From Reticulitermes lucifugus (Eukaryota; Arthropoda; Insecta; Blattodea; Rhinotermitidae), in NCBI GenBank assembly GCA_026260175.1, contig JAKCWW010000809.1, positions 27,140-91,139 of the forward strand: a stretch of DNA of 64,000 bases. The letters run 5' to 3'. A model generated the notes under the pieces. The model was not told the origin of the DNA. It saw nothing but the letters and a program-made list of their open reading frames with translations, and searched no databases. A program made the position numbers and the translations under genes. Numbering within the stretch: the first letter of the stretch is position 1; each line of letters opens with the position of its first letter. This document shows positions 56,785 to 64,000 of this stretch, piece by piece.

Positions 56785-59700
56785 GCACCTCCGTGAGAAC
56801 CTCAAATCCCACAATATTCACAACAATATAATTCCGTTACTTTTTTAAAAATATAACTGTGGAATAAAGCTGTTTAATTATTGATGTCTGAATTCAGTGG
56901 AGTTGTATGAAAATCAGCTCAGTTTAATACTTGTCTTATTTCCGATATTTAAGGTTCGGTGAAATACAAGTACAATTACCTGAATATTATATGGCACTAA
57001 TTGCATCCCACAGGTAAAACCACTCCCAGCTGTGTTGTGCTCCCATTGTTCGGCGGCGTTAATCACGTGACTGAGAACGTCTGTACTTTCTTACATTTCG
57101 TACCCTCCTACAGCAAAAAGTACGCTATTTTCATGTTGCAATACCGTCTTTAATATCTCATTCCGGTTAAAAAAACACGTACACTATGTGCAGGCATTCG
57201 CAACTTGAGCTGTGATTTCGTGCTTGAAAGGGAAATTTTGGAATGTTTATTTCACACAGTATATAAGACTATAGGCCTATGTTATATTCAAGCGAATAGC
57301 TTGAAATCGTCTGCAGTAACCTTGTGTTCAGATCAAGTCAAATATATTTATTACACTGATAAGGAAATACAGCTATACTGTAGCATGTTTCTAATTCTGA
57401 AAATTATTTCTGAGCCATACGTTTGTGGGCACTTTGATCCTACATTTCAGAGAAAAAGAACTCATATCAATAAATTCGACATTACGAGACGACGGTCGAG
57501 GTTTTAAAGTCTTCCGTTAGCTTAGGCTTTTCGACCAATACGAGTCAGGCCATAGAAACTAACTTGGATTAAAACCATGTGAAATCTAAATGGCGCAGTT
57601 CAATTGCAGAACTTGACGTAGCGTTTTAAAAGTAAATAAATAGTGAATACTCCTGCTTTTATATAGCAGGAATTTTCACAAGCGTTAACTGTTCCTGCTA
57701 ACTGGAAAGTTATGTATGAAAAAAATATATACCTGTATGACAAAGTCATACAAATTTCAGTCGCCTTATCCGGAACATTTTTACGAACAACTATAGGATT
57801 ACTCTGAAGCCAAAATAATAATAAAACATCCATCTCTTCCAGCGAGTATATTTAATTTTATATTTGATGAAGAATTTATTCTCTGTATGGAAAAAGTCAA
57901 AAGCACTGGCTTAAAATAATCCTTTAGGATTGCATAAATATTTCCCACAGACTCAAAAATCGACCGTTTTAAGGCCTTAATGCCACAAAAATTTGTGTGT
58001 AAGAGACAGTTGCCTACACATCGGGAGTGACATGAGACAATCACGTGAAGTGAAGGATGCTTGACAAGTGAGGCGATATGTTGGTGCATGTAAAAAGTAA
58101 ACTGACTTTACATGCTCACTAAAGATTAATAGTGTGGTGTATATGTATATGTGATTGTGTGTATTTTATAAACATACATTTTTCAGGATGTTACCCGCAT
58201 AAACTGTTGGGAAATTTTCTGATTGTGTCCACGTGAGCGAGATTTTACTGTATCATATTCAGATTCGAAAGACATGTCAGTGGAACTGATCCACATAGAA
58301 ATATACCAAAGCCGTCATTTTAGTTTTAGCCTAATATTATTCGGGGCATTGGGTGTCTATGTTTATACCACGTCAATTGACATGAAAATCAACATAACCT
58401 CTGCCCTTGCTCAAAGCACCTTATAAAATAATATGTTTAATTTCTGTTACCGTCGAGTTAGCCATTGATGTAAATTGATGTTATAAAGAGAAATAGGCAT
58501 TAGTGGTTACTGTGGAGAGCGTTGAGTTATATATACAGTATATGTACACGTGGTAGAATTTTACTTACAGTAATTTTCTATTTGAACCAAAGGAAACGTA
58601 GAACACCGTCTTATGACATTATACTTTATTTTACTAAAACTAACATGGCGGCGTGATTAGAATTAAATAGCCCAAAAGTGAAATAATACAAATGAAGCGA
58701 TATTTTTAACAGTGTATTGCAAGTTTAACAATACGTGGAATGTTATCCTATTAACCCTATGTAAGAAGGTTCAGTTAATTATTTATTACCTGATGTAAAG
58801 TAATGTACTGCTTAAAGCAGAAGACTGATTGAAAGGAGTTGATCCATTTTTATGATATTAAAAACATCGCTGATGCTGCAGAGGCCTACTTGATTTTGTT
58901 GTACTTAGTCCGGCATCTGGTTTTAGCTTATGTGTCTCTTACTTTGACTTACTTCACACGTATTATTTATCTGCTACTTCTCCAAACAGGCATTCGTTAA
59001 AAACTGACAGCTAGTACAGTATTTGAAAGGCTATAATCATCACAGAGAAGGGAAAGTCTTGTATATGTATTCGTATTTCCTCAGTGTCACAGTTCGAATC
59101 CTCTTTTACTTTCAGTATGTGTTCACTGTTATTAGGTAATCAACGATCCTGTGAAACGTAATTTTTCATAAACATATTATGTCGATTTGCACAGCATCAA
59201 TTTCAAGTAGCAAGAATTTAATAATTATTACATTTGTTTTTCTATAAACACAGAGCAACATTCGACTATGTCCTCAAATTCTGTTTGAAAGTAGATACAT
59301 TCCATGAAATTTTTACTGTTTCTCCCACTCATTCTCATATGATTGACACAGTATTCCTTAAACCTATGCTTAATTTTGCTAAAATTTCCAAAGCTTAAAC
59401 CTGACAAATCCCAGAAAATCGGACAAGGACAAGCCTGACGAAAGTAGTAAATTAATGGCATATTTTTGCACAAAATAATCGAGATTAAGAAGAGAGAATA
59501 GTGACGCAGAAGAACAGTGTGGGGGACGGGGAAGGTTTATTGTACAGGAAGTAATAAAAAGCAATTTGGAGCGTAATATATAAACAACAAAGTTCGGCAG
59601 TAATACAATAGATCATGAAACAGCTGAAAACCAAAGACAGTTATGAAGATACCTCCTCACGTATATGAGCGTAACATAGGGTAAAGCAAGGCGATGTGTC

Positions 59701-60260
59701 AGGTTCACACAAAGCATGATGTTTCAAAAGTGTATACGTGAATAAATGTACACCAGCAGAGCTCTAAGTACCGACATACACACAATATATATATTATAAA
59801 CAGACACATACACAAACCACAAAGAACAAGTTCTCGTGTCTAATGGGTTTCCATTTTTCTCCATAACTCATGGGTGCTTTTATCTACTTAACGACGCCCA
59901 AAACCTGTACAGTCAGCGGAAACTTTATTTCAAAATACGATTACGTAAATAGTGTAAGTTAAAAATGCGCAGGCTTCAAGTAAGAAATTTTTGTAGATTA
60001 AAGTCTTGTATGACGCCGTGTCGATAGGTAACCCAAAAGACTTGAGAATTTAGACTTTAATCTTCCAACAACAACGCTGCGCCAACTTCAAATCACGCAA
60101 GGGCAGTTCTCTTTTTCTCCTTTTTAGCTTCTTATTTATGAGTATAGATTGGGCTACTACACAGACCTCATACTGTACGTACTTTCACTGTATGATATGG
60201 AATGTATAGATTTAAACTTGGCAACAGTGTTCCAGATAATTATTACACATTAGGCTTTAT
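56785..60260. other. Intergenic, nothing recognised
   Basis: AT-rich with many short frames, none with a known motif. A GTATGACGCCGTGTCG at 60008 may be a scrap of the hammerhead-repeat tail. Confidence 0.45.
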
Positions 60261-60264
60261 GTTT

Positions 60265-60715
60265 GTTACCCAGTAAGGTGTTGGGGAAGGTATTTGGAAC
60301 TAAGAGTGAGGAAATAACGGCAGACTGGAGGTAACTGCATAATGAGGCGCTTCATGATTTGTATTTCTCAGCAAATATTATTATTCAGTTGATAAAATCA
60401 AAGAAGATGAGGTGGTCGGGGCTTCTGGCTCGCATGGTGGAGGAGAGAAATGCATTCAGGGTTTTGGTACAGAAGCCTGAAGGAAAGAGACATTTGGAAG
60501 TCCCAGGAACAGATGGGAGGATAATATTTAAATGGATCTTAAGGAAGAAGGATGGGAGGGCGTAGACGGCATTCACATCGCTCAGGACAAGGACAAGTGG
60601 TGGGCTGTTGTAAACACAGTAATGAACCTTGGAGTTCCGTAAAATGCGGGGAATTTTTGAGTAGCTTAGAAATATTAGCTTCTTCAGATGAATCTGCAAC
60701 AAGGAGTTGGTTGGT
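60265..60715 (+). mobile_element. LINE reverse-transcriptase tail and 3' end, long copy
   Basis: Begins at GTGTTGGGGAAGGTATTTGG (VL.K.FG), keeps AATGAGGCGCTTCATGATTTG (NEALHDL), KKMRWSGLLARM and GKRHLEVPGTDGRIIFKWIL, then GAACCTTGGAGTTCCGTAAA and TTCAGATGAATCTGCAACAAG. One of the longest LINE tails here. Confidence 0.75.
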
Positions 60716-61003
60716 TGTTTAGTTTGATAGGAGCTATATTACTAAACAAGAACACGAAAGTCGTATGACATGACACCTTATATAGAGCGATTACTATTTA
60801 CAATACGCTGTGAATTATTTTCATGAAAAATATATAAATATGTATGATAATGTATATTGAAGATTTTATGTAACTGTCGTAACATTTAACACTAGATACC
60901 AACTGACACAAAAACTGCTGGAAGTGCATACGCACGAAGATACTGTCCTGGGTGCGTAAATACTACTATCTCGATGATACTCTTAAAAATATTAACGATG
61001 AAC

Positions 61004-61005
61004 GC

Positions 61006-61036
<31 letters not shown>
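61004..61036. repeat. (AAT)n microsatellite
   Basis: About eleven AAT units. Shorter runs of AAT or ATT also occur at 26503-26518 and 21888-21900. Confidence 0.85.
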
Positions 61037-61264
61037 CAGATGCATGTGGTGGATGGTTACTTGCAAATACAATGGACTTCATAACAGAACAGAAAAATTA
61101 CATGTCTTTACGACCTTTACAGGTGTATTTGAACAGCTTGCATTCCACGTATGAATACATGTAAACTTCTCAGTCGTATTCACTTTATTGAATTTTCAAA
61201 TGCACGGCGTCTGGTAACGTGTAACGTTATCAGTTTTTCACGGCCTATGTTGTTCAAACGATTG

Positions 61265-61425
61265 TCTTTGGATCATCACACCGTATGGGATAAATCTTAT
61301 GTAACGTTTCGGAGGAACTTTCTGTCTTCATCTTCGAAAATTCAGTCACCTTGCATATGAGGTAGTAAGTTCCTTCGAAACGTCGGAACAGTCTTATCCT
61401 ACCCGGCGTAAGAACCCCAAACACA
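61265..61425. mobile_element. Inverted pair of hammerhead-like repeats, second family
   Basis: Arms 61281-61320 and 61367-61406 are inverted copies around AAGTTCCTCCGAAACGT. The left arm on the - strand reads CGAAGATGAAGAC, a hairpin, then CCGAAACGTTAC; the right arm reads TTCGAAACGTCGGAAC on the + strand. Confidence 0.5.
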
Positions 61426-61874
61426 GTCACAGGGACGTCTACTGTTCTGGCCGTTAACGAGCTTATGTCTCAATAATAAATCTCAAGTCATGCTTTAACG
61501 TTACAGAAACTCACTGCCCCTCGGCAAATAAAATTAAGATTATGAAGAAACTGTCTTGTGGCCGATTTAACTGCGTACTAAAAAAATAAGTATTTAATCG
61601 GATTTTGTTTCGTCACCAGAATGCCGCACAAAATCATTCAAGCTAACAACTCCTCCGACAATGCGACAAAGTTCAAATATCTCGTGGAAAGGCAAGGAAA
61701 CAAAATTATGTCCACGAAGAAACGAAGAGTAGATTGAATTCCGAGAACGCTTGCTTGATTGAAGTCACAATATTTTGTCTTCTCGTCGCCTACAAAAAAG
61801 AAATACTCGAAAATTAAAACATAAAAATTATAATTTTGCCTGCTGTCTATCGAACTCTCGACCTCTAACATTTA

Positions 61875-62115
61875 GGGAAGAACATGGACTTGTGGTGTGT
61901 CAGAACATGGTGATAAGGATAATATTGGACTTAAAGACAGCAAGTAACAGGAGGATGGAGCAAAGTGCGTAATGAGGAAATTAATAACAGGGATATCAAA
62001 TGGAGGAGGATGAGACAGACGAACGGGGCATTTGAGATAAGTCGGAGAGATAAAAAATGTATACATCTTAGGTACGAAACCTGAAGGTAAGAAAACACTT
62101 GGGATTCCCAGGCTA
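61875..62115 (+). mobile_element. LINE reverse-transcriptase tail fragment
   Basis: AAAGACAGCAAGTAACAGGAGG, GCGTAATGAGGAAATTAATAA, GAGGATGAGACAGACGAACGG and GAAACCTGAAGGTAAGAAAAC parallel the segment between the upstream LINE tail block and the GKPEGK block. Confidence 0.45.
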
Positions 62116-62194
62116 AATAGATCTTTAAAGATTTTATGTTTAACATCACGTCGTGTTATATAGAATTATAAAGGACTAAATACACTCAACATAA

Positions 62195-62945
62195 CTAGTT
62201 TGTGTTGCTATTAATTTATTTTAATGCAACATATTTCTACCAGCGTTCGTCATCTTCTGGCCACTAAAATCATAAAAAGTTATAGTATACAATCGCATTA
62301 TTTAGGGTTAATAATTGAGATCTCAATCTCACAATTTACAAAATACAACTTGCTATGTCACTACCACTGATATGGTGGTTATTAAAAATGTAATATTTGC
62401 ATAATTAAAATTGTTAAAATTATAAAATTAAAGAAAGTCATAGATAACTAAAAAATATACCAAAGTCTACAAGTTTAAGCGAAATACCTTTCTGTCACGA
62501 ACTCTGTGACAGACTTAAGTAACTCTTAGCAAAGAAACAACAAATATTAATATAATGTAGTGCAGTCGTCATATTTATTAATTATAACATTCTATTTCAG
62601 TCTCCGTAATTAAGCAACAGAATACCTGGCATTCCACACGCAAATAAACAATACAAATCCTCAAGGAAATACGACGATTCAACACCTTCAATTTTATAAT
62701 TTTAACAATTTCATGTATATTAATATTATGATTTCAGCAACCACCGTAAAATTGGTAGTGAATAGCAACATGTATTTTATAAAATGTAAAATTGAGATCT
62801 CAGTTGTTAACACTAAACAATACAACTGTATACTATAGCTTTATGATTTTAGTGGCCCGAACATGAACAACGTTGGTCGAAAAATGTTGCCTTAAAATAA
62901 AATAATAACAATAGAAATTAGTTGTGTTGACGGTACATAATCCTT
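62195..62945. mobile_element. Inverted-repeat element with hammerhead-like ends, third family
   Basis: About 245 bases at 62195-62440 recur inverted at 62670-62945, including GCCACTAAAATCATAAA, TATAGTATAC, GAGATCTCA and TTGTTAAAATTATAAAATT. Both arms hold a decayed hammerhead-like motif (62227-62262 on the -, 62854-62891 on the +) with a GGC/GCC helix I and a near-palindromic helix II around AACGTTGG. The roughly 230 bp between the arms codes for nothing I recognise. Confidence 0.6.
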
Positions 62946-63399
62946 TCTAGATCCTTAAAGAAACGGCACATGAACTGCAATCGTTTTGACATTCCAAGGA
63001 AAGTTACTAATATGAGCTAAAATTTTGCCGAATGATGAACCTAATGAACAGATCCGTACAATTAAACGTCTAGAATACAACACGAGTCTTAACAATCTTA
63101 GTGACTTTACTATGAAACTGAGTAACGGCTGTTCGAACGCTGCTATGTGGGTCAGTGCTGGACACTATCTGAGCAACAGAAGAGCTGGAATGAGGTTATT
63201 ATGGGCTGTTACAGGTTACAGGAAATCAGATAATATCAGGAATAATTCAGACAAGACTTGCATGTATGTAATATGCCTGACAAAATAGTGGAATATCGGA
63301 CGAATTCTTTACACCACTTGGAAAGAATTGATGAAAGCAGATTTTCTAGATTTTGACAGCATACAGTGGCAGAGGAAGAAAAACAGTTAGATCGTGAAA
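62946..63399. other. Intergenic, nothing recognised
   Basis: One 87-codon frame at 63025-63288 shows no motif I know. The final 400 bases of the window (63600-64000) are likewise unassigned. Confidence 0.4.
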
Positions 63400-63590
63400 A
63401 AGATGGCAGGCTGATTCTGAATTCAAATTTGGAGCGGCAAGTGTGGTAAGACTTGCAGAAGATGATGATGATGATGATGATGATGATGACGACGTAGACG
63501 TGAACTTGATTCATCTGACTCAGGTTAGGGACCAGTGGCAGGCTTTTGTGAACACGGTAATGAACCAATGAGTTCCATGAAAGGTAAGAA
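63400..63590 (+). mobile_element. LINE tail fragment with GAT microsatellite
   Basis: GACTCAGGTTAGGGACCAGTGG, CAGGCTTTTGTGAACACGG and TAATGAACCAATGAGTTCC are the D-R-D-x-W to M-N block. A (GAT)n run at 63459-63488 lies just upstream, in the position of the decayed DDDDW segment. Confidence 0.5.
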
Positions 63591-64000
63591 ATTAAAACTA
63601 TAATCCGTGTTCATGTCCAACATTCAAAAACCTTCGACCAACTTAAAAGCTACTTTGTACCGATATAGCACGTACCCTCAAGTATTAAAATTTAATGCGG
63701 AATATTAAAAGTGTTGACTTTCCTGCGCTGCGCAAACGAGCGTTAAAGAAAATGTGGTTAACATGGTAGAGTGGTAATTGTGTGCACCATCAGTTTTAAC
63801 GTTAAATTTCGTACACATCGTCAACCAAATGGTATTTGTAACGTCTCTGTTGAAAGTAGGAATCAGAGTTTCAAATATTTAAGTAATTTTCAGCCTTTGG
63901 AAATAAAAGCGTTATTACAGACAACAATTAATGATACCAACATAATAAGTAAAATGTGCAGACTTTCATACTGTCATCTGCCGCCCCCATCAAATTATGC

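Noticed and set aside
61952-62070. Independent coding sequence in the GAGGA-rich stretch
   Set aside because: It aligns in order with the LINE tail and has no intact frame.

Overview
This 64 kb window looks like nuclear DNA from an insect with a large, repeat-filled genome. It is AT-rich, has only one convincing protein-coding gene, and carries many decayed retroelements. The style of the repeats (LINE tails ending in short agtt repeats, several tRNA-headed SINE families, Penelope-like elements with hammerhead-like motifs) resembles cockroach or termite DNA as I remember it. That species guess is an inference, not something the sequence proves.

The one gene lies at 52849-55047 on the + strand. 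It is a single-exon, 732-residue transmembrane protein with a signal peptide, six leucine-rich repeats with cysteine caps, one Ig domain, a transmembrane helix and a long cytoplasmic tail ending in a class I PDZ ligand. This is the architecture of the insect Kekkon family. About 0.7 kb upstream a TCAGTT initiator is followed at exactly +28 by GGATGT, a match to the downstream promoter element, so a TATA-less promoter near 52150 is likely.

The rest is mobile-element debris. The best preserved piece is a truncated Penelope-like element (23490-24680): a broken GIY-YIG endonuclease remnant on the - strand between two nearly identical inverted arms, each holding a hammerhead-ribozyme-like motif. 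Related motifs recur at about a dozen other places, mostly as inverted pairs (near 0, 16.8, 18.2, 22.2, 29.8, 33.1, 41.3, 48.3, 55.9, 56.7, 61.3 and 62.2-62.9 kb). In the well-preserved copies the core shares one departure from the textbook hammerhead: an extra U between CUGANGA and helix II.

Other elements are four tRNA-derived SINE families (here called SINE-A to SINE-D), more than a dozen fragments of the 3' end of LINE reverse transcriptases, a mariner remnant that has lost its catalytic middle in frame (3175-3576), a Tigger/pogo-like MITE (45171-45507), two minisatellites (48714-48930 and 49650-50250), many microsatellites and four runs of N. Layout: 0-15 kb sparse repeats; 15-22 kb LINE tails, SINEs and hammerhead repeats; 22-25 kb LINE and Penelope pieces; 26-43 kb SINE-rich; 43.6-44.5 kb CATA microsatellite with a gap; 45-51.7 kb MITE, LINE tail, minisatellites and a SINE; 51.8-56 kb the Kekkon locus; 56-64 kb hammerhead repeats and LINE tails. 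No CRISPR array, rRNA or intact tRNA gene was seen.
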